A stretch of DNA of 64,000 nt from Bacillota bacterium (GTDB lineage: Bacteria > Bacteroidota > Bacteroidia > Bacteroidales > Bacteroidaceae). The position numbers were made by a program, and so were the translations under genes. The notes beneath the pieces are model-generated. The model had not been told where the DNA came from, did no database searches, and saw only the letters and a program-made list of their open reading frames with translations. Below are positions 26,148-34,220 of the stretch, piece by piece (position 1 is the stretch's first letter; each line of letters opens with the position of its first letter). The stretch is from NCBI GenBank assembly GCA_023664625.1, contig JAMPFD010000001.1, forward strand, positions 305,874-369,873. Direction: 5' to 3'.

Positions 26148-26948
26148 ATGGCAAATCCATTCTCACTCGAAGGTAAGAATGCCTGGATTACCGGCGCATC
26201 TTACGGTATCGGTTTCAACATCGCCAAGGCCTTCGTTGAAGCAGGTGCAAAGACAATCATCTTCAACGACATCAACGAGGCAGCACTCGAGCGCGGCCTT
26301 GCCAACTACAAGGAAGCCGGCATAACAAACGTCAAAGGCTACGTCTGTGACGTTACCGACGAAGAAGGCGTGAAAGCTCTCGTAGAAAAGATACACGAGG
26401 AGGTTGGCCAGATAGATATCCTCGTAAACAACGCCGGCATCATCAAGCGCATCCCTATGCACGAAATGAAGCGTGCAGAATTCCAGCAGGTCATCGACAT
26501 CGACCTCGTCGCACCATACATCTGCGCCTCTGCAGTGCTCCCTGAAATGATGGAGCGCAAGGAAGGAAAGATCATCAACATCTGCTCCATGATGTCTGAA
26601 CTGGGCCGCGAGACAGTATCCGCATACGCAGCAGCAAAGGGCGGCCTGAAGATGCTCACCCGCAATATCTGCTCCGAGTACGGCGAATACAACATCCAGT
26701 GCAACGGCATCGGCCCCGGCTATATCGCCACACCACAGACAGCTCCGCTCCGCGAGCGTCAGGCAGACGGCTCACGCCATCCATTCGACTCATTCATCTG
26801 CGCAAAGACCCCGGCAGGACGCTGGCTTGACCCATCCGAACTCGGAGGCCCGGCAGTATTCCTCGCATCAAAGGCATCTGACGCAGTGAACGGCCACGTG
26901 CTCTACGTCGACGGAGGCATCCTCGCATACATCGGCAAGCAGCCTTGA
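26148..26948 (+). CDS. Gluconate 5-dehydrogenase-like short-chain dehydrogenase
   Basis: NAD(P)-dependent SDR of 266 residues. The cofactor motif TGASYGIG (residues 15-22), NNAG (94-97) and the catalytic Ser147, Tyr160 and Lys164 (in SMMSEL and YAAAK) are all present. The wording around them (LEGKNAWITGASYGIGFNIAKAF and GIIKRIPMHEM) resembles gluconate 5-dehydrogenase (IdnO) and 2-deoxy-gluconate 3-dehydrogenase (KduD) rather than FabG. The reaction is probably reversible oxidation of a sugar acid such as gluconate to 5-ketogluconate. There is no isomerase (KduI) or kinase next to it, so the pathway role is uncertain. It is followed 71 nt later by a GNAT gene. Confidence 0.85.
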   Translation: MANPFSLEGKNAWITGASYGIGFNIAKAFVEAGAKTIIFNDINEAALERGLANYKEAGITNVKGYVCDVTDEEGVKALVEKIHEEVGQIDILVNNAGIIKRIPMHEMKRAEFQQVIDIDLVAPYICASAVLPEMMERKEGKIINICSMMSELGRETVSAYAAAKGGLKMLTRNICSEYGEYNIQCNGIGPGYIATPQTAPLRERQADGSRHPFDSFICAKTPAGRWLDPSELGGPAVFLASKASDAVNGHVLYVDGGILAYIGKQP

Positions 26949-27019
26949 TGACACAGCCGTCAAGGATTCCCCTGACGACAAGAGACATAAATGTACAACC
27001 AATTTGTCCATACAACTGA

Positions 27020-27568
27020 ATGACGATATTCAGAAAAGCGACACAAGCGGACGCACTCTTCATAGCAAAAGGCTTCCATGCGGCAATGCTCATGGAAGAC
27101 GTTGCCGAGGAACGCATCCGCTTGTTCGCAGAAAAGATATGCAGCCGTGACGATGTCCTCTACAGCGCCTGCAACACCACCATCGCAGAGATTGACGGCT
27201 GTCCCGCAGGCATGCTCACAGCATATGACGGCAGCCGCTACGGAGAAATGCGCCGGATTACGATGGAACTTGTCAAGGAACATCTCGGCATAGAATTTCC
27301 CGGCATGGACGACGAGACTGTCCCGGGAGAATATTACCTGGACTCCGTTGCCGTATGCCCTCAGTTCCGCGGCATGGGAACAGGCCGGCAGCTGCTCGAG
27401 AACGCCGTCGCCGAAGGCCGGAGACGCGGACTCACGGTGACCCTTGCCGTAGACCCGGTGAACACAAAGGCACAGAAACTCTACCGTGACATCGGTTTCA
27501 AGCCTATGGGAGAACTGTTCATCTTCGGACATACCTACTGGAAATGGGGAATAGACCGGAAGGAATGA
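27020..27568 (+). CDS. GNAT-family N-acetyltransferase
   Basis: A 182-residue acetyl-CoA-dependent acyltransferase. The core motif is visible: YLDSVAVCPQFRGMGTGRQLLENAV, in which RGMGTG is the acetyl-CoA pyrophosphate-binding loop. It is followed by LAVDPVNTKAQKLYRDIGFKPMG, the usual beta-bulge and C-terminal helix. The N-terminal half (IFRKATQADALFIAKGFHAA) is the substrate side. The acceptor (a small amine, a protein N-terminus or an antibiotic) cannot be told. It lies downstream of the SDR gene with no terminator between, so the two may be co-transcribed. Confidence 0.88.
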   Translation: MTIFRKATQADALFIAKGFHAAMLMEDVAEERIRLFAEKICSRDDVLYSACNTTIAEIDGCPAGMLTAYDGSRYGEMRRITMELVKEHLGIEFPGMDDETVPGEYYLDSVAVCPQFRGMGTGRQLLENAVAEGRRRGLTVTLAVDPVNTKAQKLYRDIGFKPMGELFIFGHTYWKWGIDRKE

Positions 27569-27843
27569 CACCGGCATCCCCACAGAAAACACCACACCTC
27601 CGTACCCCCGGACAATATGACATGCCGGCAGAACAGCAAGACAATTAGCATGATACACCGGCCGGCAGCCAGCCACCATAAGCAGAAAACACAAGAACAC
27701 AAACAAAGAAAAAGCAGATTAAAGACTGGCACAGGCAAAAAACAAAAAAGACAAATCAAGCCACAAAAAGTGACAAAAATGACACAAAATATGCACAAAG
27801 ACATCTACCTTGTGCACGAAAAGTGTCATTTCTTGTTATTTTT
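27569..27843. other. A-rich spacer without genes
   Basis: The plus strand is unusually rich in A and C (runs such as GAAAAAGCAGATTAAAGAC and CAAAAAACAAAAAAGAC). No conserved open frame or hairpin stands out; a short frame on each strand was judged chance. Confidence 0.4.
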
Positions 27844-27875
27844 TTTGTATAATTCAATAATTATTTGTTACTTTG
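27844..27875 (+). promoter_or_regulatory. Promoter of the acpP-fabF-rnc operon
   Basis: TTTG (27844-27847), a 20-nt spacer, then TTACTTTG (27868-27875), one base off TAnnTTTG. It leaves an untranslated leader of about 85 nt before acpP. Confidence 0.7.
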
Positions 27876-27965
27876 CAAACGATTTCCTGCTTATGCCGGA
27901 GATTCCATCTGTTTTTCACCCCTAAGTAAACTAAGAACATTCAATAAATTAAAAACATTACAACT

Positions 27966-28202
27966 ATGTCAGAAATTGAAAGCAAAGTAGTGAATATCAT
28001 CGTTGACAAGCTCGGCGTTGATGAGACAGAGGTAAAGCCAGAAGCATCTTTCACAAACGATCTCGGCGCTGATTCACTTGACACAGTAGAGCTCATCATG
28101 GAGTTCGAAAAGGAATTCAGCATCTCTATTCCGGACGACAAGGCAGAGAAAATCGCTACTGTAGGCGACGCAATCGCTTATATTGAGGAGAATGCAAAAT
28201 AA
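27966..28202 (+). CDS. acpP: Acyl carrier protein
   Basis: Small acidic carrier (78 residues) that holds growing fatty acyl chains on a 4'-phosphopantetheine arm. The attachment Ser37 is in the DSL motif of [16 protein letters not shown]. The flanking helices [15 protein letters not shown] and [20 protein letters not shown] are standard. It is followed by fabF and rnc, the conserved Bacteroidetes order. The 176-nt space to fabF holds hairpins, which may set a higher acpP level relative to fabF. Confidence 0.98.
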   Translation: MSEIESKVVNIIVDKLGVDETEVKPEASFTNDLGADSLDTVELIMEFEKEFSISIPDDKAEKIATVGDAIAYIEENAK

Positions 28203-28227
28203 GCATCCCCTGAAGAGATAAAACTTA

Positions 28228-28322
28228 TTCGGAAGTTGTGCCATGGCTTTGTCAGGGCGTGGCTTCCGATTATTTTTTAAAATAAGCAGGCTGCTCCCGC
28301 GAGAGGTGCCACCTCTCACGCC
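28228..28322 (+). promoter_or_regulatory. Two hairpins between acpP and fabF
   Basis: TCGGAAG and CTTCCGA close a loop just after acpP. Further on, GAGAGGTG and CACCTCTC form a tight inverted repeat near 28299-28315. Neither has a U-run, so they are more likely processing or stabilising structures than terminators. Confidence 0.45.
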
Positions 28323-28378
28323 ACGACCACTGACGCAGAGAGAGCAACCGGAAAATCATAACTCCCCAAAAGATTATT

Positions 28379-29644
28379 ATGGAACTGAAAAGAGTTGTTG
28401 TAACAGGACTCGGCTGTATCACTCCTTGTGGCAATACCGTTGAGGAAACCTGGAACAATATCGTTGCAGGCAAGAGCGGGTGCGCACCTATCGAGGGATT
28501 CGACGTGGAGCGCTTCAAGACCCATTTCGCCTGCCAGGTGAAGAATTTCAAGGCTACCGACTATATCGACCGCAAGGAAGCACGCAAGATGGACCCATAC
28601 TGCCAGTTCTCACTGGCTGCCGCAATGCAGGCCATCGATGACGCAGCATTCGACATGGAGACACTCGACAAAGACCGCGTAGGCGTTGTCATGGGTGTCG
28701 GCATCGGCGGCATGCGCACCTTCCAGGACGAGATTGTGAACTTCGCAATCAACGGCCCGGCCCTCGGTCCTAAGTTCAATCCGTTCTTCATCCCGAAGAT
28801 GATCGGAGACATCGCCTGCGGCCATATCTCCATCAAGTACGGATTCCACGGCCCGAACTACATCACATCGTCAGCATGCGCGTCATCAAGCAACGCCCTC
28901 GCCGACGCTTTCAACCTCATACGCCTCGGAAAAGCTAACGTCATCGTCAGCGGCGGTGCCGAAGCAGCCGTAGTGGAATGCGGCCTCGGCGGATTCAACG
29001 CAATGCACGCACTCTCCACCCGCAACGACGACCCTGAGCGCGCAAGCCGCCCGTTCTCAGCAAGCCGCGACGGATTCGTAATGGCAGAAGGCGCTACAGT
29101 ACTCATCCTTGAGGAACTGGAGCATGCGAAGGCACGCGGCGCTAAGATCTACGCCGAGATGGCCGGTGCAGGAATGTCCGCCGATGCCTATCACATCACA
29201 GCGTCCCACCCAGAAGGCCTCGGTGCGAAACTCGTCATGGAGAACGCCCTCTCTGACGCAGGAATGAAACCGGAGGACATCGACTACATCAATGTCCACG
29301 GCACTTCAACCCCTGTGGGAGACATCTCCGAGGCAAAAGCCATAAAGGATGTCTTCGGCGATGCCGCATACAAGCTGAACATCTCCTCAACAAAGTCAAT
29401 GACAGGACACATGCTCGGAGGAGCAGGCGCCGCAGAGGCAATGTTCTCCGTCCTTGCCGTCAAGAACGACATCGTGCCTCCTACCATCAATCATGAGGAA
29501 GGCGACGAGGATCCGGAGATAGACTATAACCTCAACTTTACATTCAACCAGGCACAGAAGCGTGAGGTGCGTGCAGCACTCTCAAACACTTTCGGCTTCG
29601 GAGGACACAATGCCTGCGTCATTTTCAAGAAATACGCAGAGTAA
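28379..29644 (+). CDS. fabF: Beta-ketoacyl-ACP synthase II
   Basis: Condensing enzyme that elongates acyl-ACP with malonyl-ACP in type II fatty acid synthesis. It has 421 residues with the complete Cys-His-His triad: Cys167 in SSACASSSNA, His in VHGTSTPVGD and His in MTGHMLGGAGAAE. The N-terminal VVVTGLGCITPCGNTVEETW is typical of FabF. The preceding gene is acpP and the following one is rnc with a 9-nt gap, so the three form one operon. Confidence 0.97.
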   Translation: MELKRVVVTGLGCITPCGNTVEETWNNIVAGKSGCAPIEGFDVERFKTHFACQVKNFKATDYIDRKEARKMDPYCQFSLAAAMQAIDDAAFDMETLDKDRVGVVMGVGIGGMRTFQDEIVNFAINGPALGPKFNPFFIPKMIGDIACGHISIKYGFHGPNYITSSACASSSNALADAFNLIRLGKANVIVSGGAEAAVVECGLGGFNAMHALSTRNDDPERASRPFSASRDGFVMAEGATVLILEELEHAKARGAKIYAEMAGAGMSADAYHITASHPEGLGAKLVMENALSDAGMKPEDIDYINVHGTSTPVGDISEAKAIKDVFGDAAYKLNISSTKSMTGHMLGGAGAAEAMFSVLAVKNDIVPPTINHEEGDEDPEIDYNLNFTFNQAQKREVRAALSNTFGFGGHNACVIFKKYAE

Positions 29645-29653
29645 GAAGAACGT

Positions 29654-30697
29654 ATGGTAAATGCTATCATTGATAGGATAAAGCTCCCTTTCCGTAAGGA
29701 CAAGGAGCTTTATCTTGCTTTGTATCAGATACTGGGATTCCTCCCACACGACATCTCTCTATACAAACTTGCGCTGATGCACAAAAGCGTGGCACACCGC
29801 AACGCCAAAGGACGCCCCGTCAACAACGAGCGTCTCGAATTTCTCGGCGACGCAGTCCTTGACGCAACCGTAGGACATATCGTCTATGACCATTTCCCAG
29901 GCAAGAAGGAAGGCTTTCTTACCAACACACGCTCCAAACTCGTACAACGCGAGACTTTGGGCAAACTGGCCAAGGAAATGGGTATAACACGCCTCGTCCT
30001 CTCCAGCGGACGCTCCGCCACACATAACTCCTACATGGGCGGAAACGCTTTTGAGGCTCTCGTCGGCGCACTCTATCTCGACCACGGATATGACGCCTGC
30101 ATGAAGTTTGTACAGAAACAGATACTCTCAAAGCTCGTCAATATCGACAAAGTCGCATACAAGGAAGTGAACTTCAAGTCCAAGCTTATCGAATGGACCC
30201 AGAAGAACAAGGTCTGCATGGAATACCGCAGCACCTTTGAGGGAAAGGACGAGAACGGCTCGCCTGTCTTCGAATGCGTATGCGTCATTGAGGGAGTGGA
30301 ATGCTGCAAAGGCAAAGGCTTCTCCAAGAAAGAAGCCCATCAGCATGCTTCCGAAGAGACATTGAAACAGTTGCGCAAACAGCCTAAGTTCTGTGACAGC
30401 ATCTTCGCCGCCAAGACAGCCCGCACCAAGATGGAGGAAGAGCCGGTAATGGCTGCCCCTGACATAGAGAAGGAGGTGGCGGAGAAGCAGCAGTTCATCA
30501 TCGTAAACACACAGGCTGCCACTGTTTCTGATACCTCAGCACCTGCCGGTCATGGCGAACAGCTGTCTGAGACAACAACGGATAACCTCAGCCCCGCACA
30601 TTTTGAGATAGACTTCTCCGACATACAGACTGAGGCAAAAGAGCCTACGCGCGAGGATATAATAGCCGCCGCAGAGGCAGAGGCCTTCAAAAACTGA
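29654..30697 (+). CDS. rnc: Ribonuclease III with long C-terminal extension
   Basis: Cuts double-stranded RNA during rRNA and mRNA processing. The catalytic signature ERLEFLGDAVLDATV is at residues 59-73, and the second acidic patch NAFEALVGALYLDHGY follows. A double-stranded RNA-binding domain covers about 170-245 (FKSKLIEWTQKNK, then SKKEAHQHASEETLKQL). Beyond it is a tail of about 100 residues rich in Glu, Ala and Thr with no domain I recognise. Most RNase III proteins have about 225-250 residues, so this 347-residue form is clearly extended. It starts 9 nt after fabF. Confidence 0.95.
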   Translation: MVNAIIDRIKLPFRKDKELYLALYQILGFLPHDISLYKLALMHKSVAHRNAKGRPVNNERLEFLGDAVLDATVGHIVYDHFPGKKEGFLTNTRSKLVQRETLGKLAKEMGITRLVLSSGRSATHNSYMGGNAFEALVGALYLDHGYDACMKFVQKQILSKLVNIDKVAYKEVNFKSKLIEWTQKNKVCMEYRSTFEGKDENGSPVFECVCVIEGVECCKGKGFSKKEAHQHASEETLKQLRKQPKFCDSIFAAKTARTKMEEEPVMAAPDIEKEVAEKQQFIIVNTQAATVSDTSAPAGHGEQLSETTTDNLSPAHFEIDFSDIQTEAKEPTREDIIAAAEAEAFKN

Positions 30698-30740
30698 CAT
30701 AAACCACTGCTGAGATAAAGACGGTGGGATGATAATAGTC

Positions 30741-30792
30741 ACCTGCAATGTACAGAGTATTCTGATAACTGTACGTTGCAGGTTTTTCTTTT
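30741..30792 (+). terminator. Rho-independent terminator of the acpP-fabF-rnc operon
   Basis: A 15-bp stem (30741-30755 with 30769-30783, one G-U pair) with a 13-nt loop and then TTTTCTTTT. It lies 43 nt past the rnc stop. Confidence 0.93.
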
Positions 30793-31047
30793 ATAACGGT
30801 CTGATGATGTTATATCCAGGCTGATAGGCAACGGTACAGCACCATTACTGACATTAATTTAAAAGGTGGTGGATGTTTGCGTATAATAATAAATATCCAA
30901 GTCTTTATTTGTTTCGGCTCGTTTTAACTTCCCCAATCACCCTTCCTGTCCCGTTGGCTTAAAGACAGCAAAAGCGGTTTTGCTAATATTTCTTTTCTAA
31001 GGGAGTGTGATGTATGTATCTCTTGGCGTATATGAACAGACATTACT
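30793..31047. other. Spacer between convergent operons
   Basis: No gene. A small hairpin, AGCAAAA-GCGG-TTTTGCT (30967-30984), could end the minus-strand radical SAM/TonB transcript, but the T-run is weak. Confidence 0.4.
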
Positions 31048-31866
31048 TTATTTGAGGCGGAAGATGACGGGAACATACATCCGCATTTCGACAGGCTGAC
31101 TCCCAATAGCTCCCGGACGGAATCTGGGCAGAAGCCCTACCACACGGAGAGCCTCTTGAGAGAATTCTTCAGGAAGATTGCTCCGCATGATTTCAGGATG
31201 GCATACATTGCCCGTCTTGTCAACCATAAACCGTACCACCACTTTGCCCTGAGCACAAGCCTCTGTCTGAGGATACCTTAGGTTCTCTTCTATAAATTGG
31301 GACAGTGCCACTGCTCCTCCGGGAAATGCAGGCTGTATTTCCATTATCTCCCCGAAAACAGCGTTGCTCAGAGTGTCTCGTGTTGATACAGTATGAGACG
31401 TATCCTGTTCTGTGAATGTGGCAGGACATCTTACCGTCTTCACCTGTGCGCCCTGCCTCCGGCTTGAGCCTTGGGAAACTGACTCATTACTGCTGGCTAT
31501 CTCTCCTTCCTTTATGTGCATGGAGTCAGTCTCTTTCAAATCTTGTCTGACATTCTTCTCAAGTAGTTCCATAGGTTCTCCCTGCAGTATATCGCTACCG
31601 TCAATTGTTTGGGTTTCACAACTGTTACACCCTGTGAGCCCAAGCACTCCTGCCGATACACCAGCCACAACGACAGCCTTTCCCATGAGCTGACGCTTGT
31701 ATAACTGTTGCTCCAGATAGCGAATCTCAGCCTCACATTTAGGGCACGTACCTGGGCAGTCTCCCTTGTAGCGACACTCTGAGGTGATCAGTTCAATGTT
31801 GTTTGCCTCCGCTATTTGCCTGCGGATGTCTTTCAGAATCCTGCAGGTATGTTTTCCTCGTGCCAT
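31048..31866 (-). CDS. TonB C-terminal-domain protein with N-terminal four-cysteine domain
   Basis: A 272-residue protein with an unusual layout. Residues 1-60 form a basic, apparently cytoplasmic domain with four spaced cysteines, Cys31, Cys37, Cys41 and Cys44 (CRYKGDCPGTCPKCE), able to hold zinc or an iron-sulfur cluster. A hydrophobic stretch at 62-78 ends in LTGC (Cys80), which could be a membrane anchor or an internal lipobox. A flexible linker leads to a TonB_C-type domain from about 175 (FPGGAVALSQFIEENLRYP, GKVVVRFMVDKTGNV, and the closing MRMYVPVIFRLK). TonB domains normally contact outer-membrane receptors. The upstream radical SAM gene ends 2 nt before this start, so they are translated together. 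The same pairing recurs in Bacteroidales; its function is not known to me. Confidence 0.85.
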   Translation of the reverse strand: MARGKHTCRILKDIRRQIAEANNIELITSECRYKGDCPGTCPKCEAEIRYLEQQLYKRQLMGKAVVVAGVSAGVLGLTGCNSCETQTIDGSDILQGEPMELLEKNVRQDLKETDSMHIKEGEIASSNESVSQGSSRRQGAQVKTVRCPATFTEQDTSHTVSTRDTLSNAVFGEIMEIQPAFPGGAVALSQFIEENLRYPQTEACAQGKVVVRFMVDKTGNVCHPEIMRSNLPEEFSQEALRVVGLLPRFRPGAIGSQPVEMRMYVPVIFRLK

Positions 31867-31868
31867 AG

Positions 31869-32492
31869 TTAATGCTTGCGTATTAGATAGGTGAATAAAT
31901 CGAAGTTGGAGAAGCCAAGAGAGGAGAGAATCCTCCGGCTTTCCTCCCGGTCGGTGTCAGTGTTGTAGTTCGGAATAAGCGGCAATCTGACCGTACAGTC
32001 ATTCTGCCGTCCAGCATCAGCTATCAGCAGGAGATTTTCCATTACAGGCGAATTGTCTGCCCTGGTGTATTGCCGGTAAATATCCGCATCCATATCTTTG
32101 ATGTCTATGATCCATGAATCAGCAACAGGAAGCAGTCTCTCTATGTTCTTCTGTTCCACATTCAATGATGTTTCCAGTGTGAGCCGCCATGTCATGCCGC
32201 ATAGTTCACGGAACCGGAGTATGAAATCGGGACGCAGTGCCGGTTCTCCGCCACCGAAAGTAACACCGCCGTTTGTGGCTATGAAATACAGTTCGTCAAT
32301 ACGTATTTCATCATAAAGCGATTGTGGTGTGTATTCCATGAATCGCTCACCATTGCCGAGTGATTGCGGATTGAGGCAGTAACGGCAGCATAGCGGACAC
32401 CCATGGAAAGCAACAAGCGTAGTCACTCCCTCTCCGTCAGTGGAGAGACGGTGGCGTGATATACCTATTATTTTCGCTTTCTCACCTTCCAT
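31869..32492 (-). CDS. Small radical SAM protein (activating-enzyme type) paired with Cys-rich TonB protein
   Basis: A 207-residue radical S-adenosylmethionine enzyme. The [4Fe-4S]-binding motif is Cys32, Cys36, Cys39 (FHGCPLCCRYCL). GGVTFGGGEPALRPDF is the SAM-binding Gly-Gly-Glu-Pro motif typical of glycyl-radical activating enzymes, and LTLETSLNV and IIDIKDMDADIY are later strands of the barrel. It resembles anaerobic RNR or pyruvate-formate-lyase activases in size, but no glycyl-radical enzyme lies nearby. The target might be the four-cysteine protein encoded 2 nt downstream, or that protein could supply or receive its cluster; both are inference. Confidence 0.88.
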   Translation of the reverse strand: MEGEKAKIIGISRHRLSTDGEGVTTLVAFHGCPLCCRYCLNPQSLGNGERFMEYTPQSLYDEIRIDELYFIATNGGVTFGGGEPALRPDFILRFRELCGMTWRLTLETSLNVEQKNIERLLPVADSWIIDIKDMDADIYRQYTRADNSPVMENLLLIADAGRQNDCTVRLPLIPNYNTDTDREESRRILSSLGFSNFDLFTYLIRKH

Positions 32493-32593
32493 TATAGAAT
32501 GAATTATATCATTATTCTTAAAATTTGGCCGTGTGCGTCAACTGATAAACTTTGATTTTTTAAATTTAAGTTTCTAAGGTCAACCGTCAAGTG

Positions 32594-32601
32594 CAAAATT
32601 A
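32594..32601 (-). promoter_or_regulatory. -7 promoter element of the radical SAM/TonB operon
   Basis: TAATTTTG on the minus strand, about 100 nt upstream of the radical SAM start; no clear -33 box. Confidence 0.45.
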
Positions 32602-32749
32602 CAAAAAAAACTGAGAAAGACATCATGTGTATCATGAAAAATGATTATCACATTGATTTAGTGTTGATTTTTTATCCCATTAAAAACAAAAAACGCTCTA
32701 AGAGCATTAAAAACTTCATAAAAATAGCCTGTAATCACGGAAAAATCAT

Positions 32750-33155
32750 TAACTTTGTCTGCGATAAACCATTACGTGTAATAGTCATAACCGTAATGAA
32801 GAGAAAATAAAGTACTAAGCATATAAAAATAGGAGGCTGACAAAACGACAACGGACGAGACGCAAAACGGAACCTTCATGCACGAGCATGGTATTCCTTA
32901 CTGATTAGATATAAACCAAAAACAATAATCAACCCGGCGTTTCCATCCCTTGACTTGAAATGAACATATAATACGATATTGAGCTTTTGGCTCTTGTTCT
33001 CATCTTCTGAATACCGCCAATATTCTACATCCGAGAACAGGCAGACTGAAGGTTCACGCCACTAAGGCGTGAACTATTCTGTGCTTGTAGGATGTAAGGT
33101 CACTTGGCGGTAACCTGGAAGATAGCAAGTCTCAGAATGGTTTACGCCTTTTTTT
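32750..33155 (+). promoter_or_regulatory. Promoter and long structured leader RNA with attenuator-like 3' end
   Basis: TAACTTTG (32750-32757) is a -7 match. The region to 33171 has no gene. From 32993 to 33129 it folds into a rod from these pairs: CTTG/CAAG (32993-32996 with 33126-33129), ATCTTC/GAAGAT (33002-33007 with 33118-33123), TACCGCCAA/TTGGCGGTA (33012-33020 with 33104-33112), TACATCC/GGATGTA (33026-33032 with 33090-33096), and a tip hairpin of 9 bp (33052-33060 with 33066-33074). The segment 33107-33116 can instead pair with 33139-33148, which is followed by seven T, giving a terminator. The two folds exclude each other. The ATG lies only 17 nt past the T-run. It could be a cis-acting attenuator/riboswitch or a separate small RNA; I do not recognise the class. 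Confidence 0.6.
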
Positions 33156-33171
33156 ACATCCACAAAACACT

Positions 33172-33756
33172 ATGAAAAAAATCATTTCCATGCTGCTATT
33201 CGCCTGCATTACACTCGGAATATCAGCACAAGATCAGGGAGAACATCTGAAATTCAAAGGCATTCCCATTGACGGGACGCTTAATAGTTTTGTTGCAAAA
33301 CTGCGGCAGAAGGGGTGCATACCTCTAAAATCGGGTGATGGTGTAGCTTTGTTAAAAGGAGACTTTGCCGGTTACAAAGACTGTACCATTGGCGCCGTAG
33401 CTATCAAAAATAAAGATTTAGTCTGCAAGGTAGCGGTCGTATTCCCTTCTCATGATACTTGGGGAAAACTTGAAAATAACTACATGTCACTTAAGAGCAT
33501 GCTGACAAGTAAGTATGGCGAGCCGTCCGACTGTGTGGAAGAATTCCAGTCCTACTCCCAACCAAAAGATGATAATTCCAAAATGTATGAGCTTCAATTT
33601 GACCGATGCAAGTATTATACTGTTTTCAGGACGGGAAATGGCGCAATACAATTGGAAATATCTCATCAAAGTGTTACGGAATGCTATGTGATGTTGTCAT
33701 ATTATGACGCTCTAAATCAGCAGGTGGTAGTCTCCGATGCCATGGACGATATTTGA
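33172..33756 (+). CDS. Secreted protein of unknown function
   Basis: 194 residues. A Sec signal peptide with a cut after GISA (about residue 19) is followed by a periplasmic or secreted body that starts HLKFKGIPIDGTLNSFVAKL. This opening (a small domain introduced by 'fkGipidGtl') is common to a family of small Bacteroidales exported proteins that I know only by appearance. No catalytic motif is visible; there are four cysteines in the mature part. It is the first gene behind the structured leader that ends 17 nt upstream, and two more small exported-protein genes follow in the same direction with gaps of 33 and 44 nt, so the three may be one transcript. Confidence 0.75.
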   Translation: MKKIISMLLFACITLGISAQDQGEHLKFKGIPIDGTLNSFVAKLRQKGCIPLKSGDGVALLKGDFAGYKDCTIGAVAIKNKDLVCKVAVVFPSHDTWGKLENNYMSLKSMLTSKYGEPSDCVEEFQSYSQPKDDNSKMYELQFDRCKYYTVFRTGNGAIQLEISHQSVTECYVMLSYYDALNQQVVVSDAMDDI

Positions 33757-33789
33757 TATTCACGATAAATTTAACACTTATTTTTTGCT

Positions 33790-34176
33790 ATGAAAAAAAT
33801 CGGAATATTTATCGCTGGCTTCATTTGTGGGATACTCTCCATGGTTATCTTAGCGGCAATTGTCACTAACAGGTCATCAAACCTCCCCTCCGGTATGACA
33901 TTGTTTGACGAGAAGGGTGATGTCATCAGTGAGAATTCATTCAAAGTATTCCAGGTTCTTGACTCTGGAGATGCACTTGCCCTGGAGCTTGGGGAGTACT
34001 CCATATCTACCGGTCTGGTTGTTTTGTTTCTGAATGAAGAGAGTAATGCTTATTACGATGACCAAGTAATAACCGTGCCGGCGGGAAAATGCGTAAGGCA
34101 AATAGGTACATATAAGTACACCACGAAAAACGAAATAGAAAAGACTGTCCCCGTAGTTGTTCTACGGAGTAAATAA
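33790..34176 (+). CDS. Small membrane-anchored protein of unknown function
   Basis: 128 residues. An N-terminal hydrophobic segment (about residues 4-25, IGIFIAGFICGILSMVILAA) acts as a signal anchor and is followed by TNRSS. The soluble part, about 100 residues, is beta-rich: FKVFQVLDSGDALALELG, VVLFLNEESNAYYDDQVITV and the closing TVPVVVLRSK. No known motif was recognised. It is likely co-expressed with the secreted protein 33 nt upstream and the lipoprotein 44 nt downstream. Confidence 0.7.
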   Translation: MKKIGIFIAGFICGILSMVILAAIVTNRSSNLPSGMTLFDEKGDVISENSFKVFQVLDSGDALALELGEYSISTGLVVLFLNEESNAYYDDQVITVPAGKCVRQIGTYKYTTKNEIEKTVPVVVLRSK

Positions 34177-34220
34177 TATATTTATTCTAAATTTGGAAAA
34201 ATCCATCAAACAAATATACT

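Noticed and set aside
26960-27706. 248-codon minus-strand frame
   Set aside because: Mostly antisense to the GNAT gene; composition is Cys/Val/His-rich like other shadow frames.
32625-32810. 61-codon frame rich in Lys and Ile
   Set aside because: AT-rich spacer; it overlaps the -7 element of the next transcript and has no conserved feature.
32993-33129. 6S RNA as the identity of the rod-shaped RNA
   Set aside because: The tip stem is only 9 bp and the weakly paired region sits close to the tip, unlike the long terminal stem and central bubble of 6S RNA; the 3' terminator overlaps a pairing strand.
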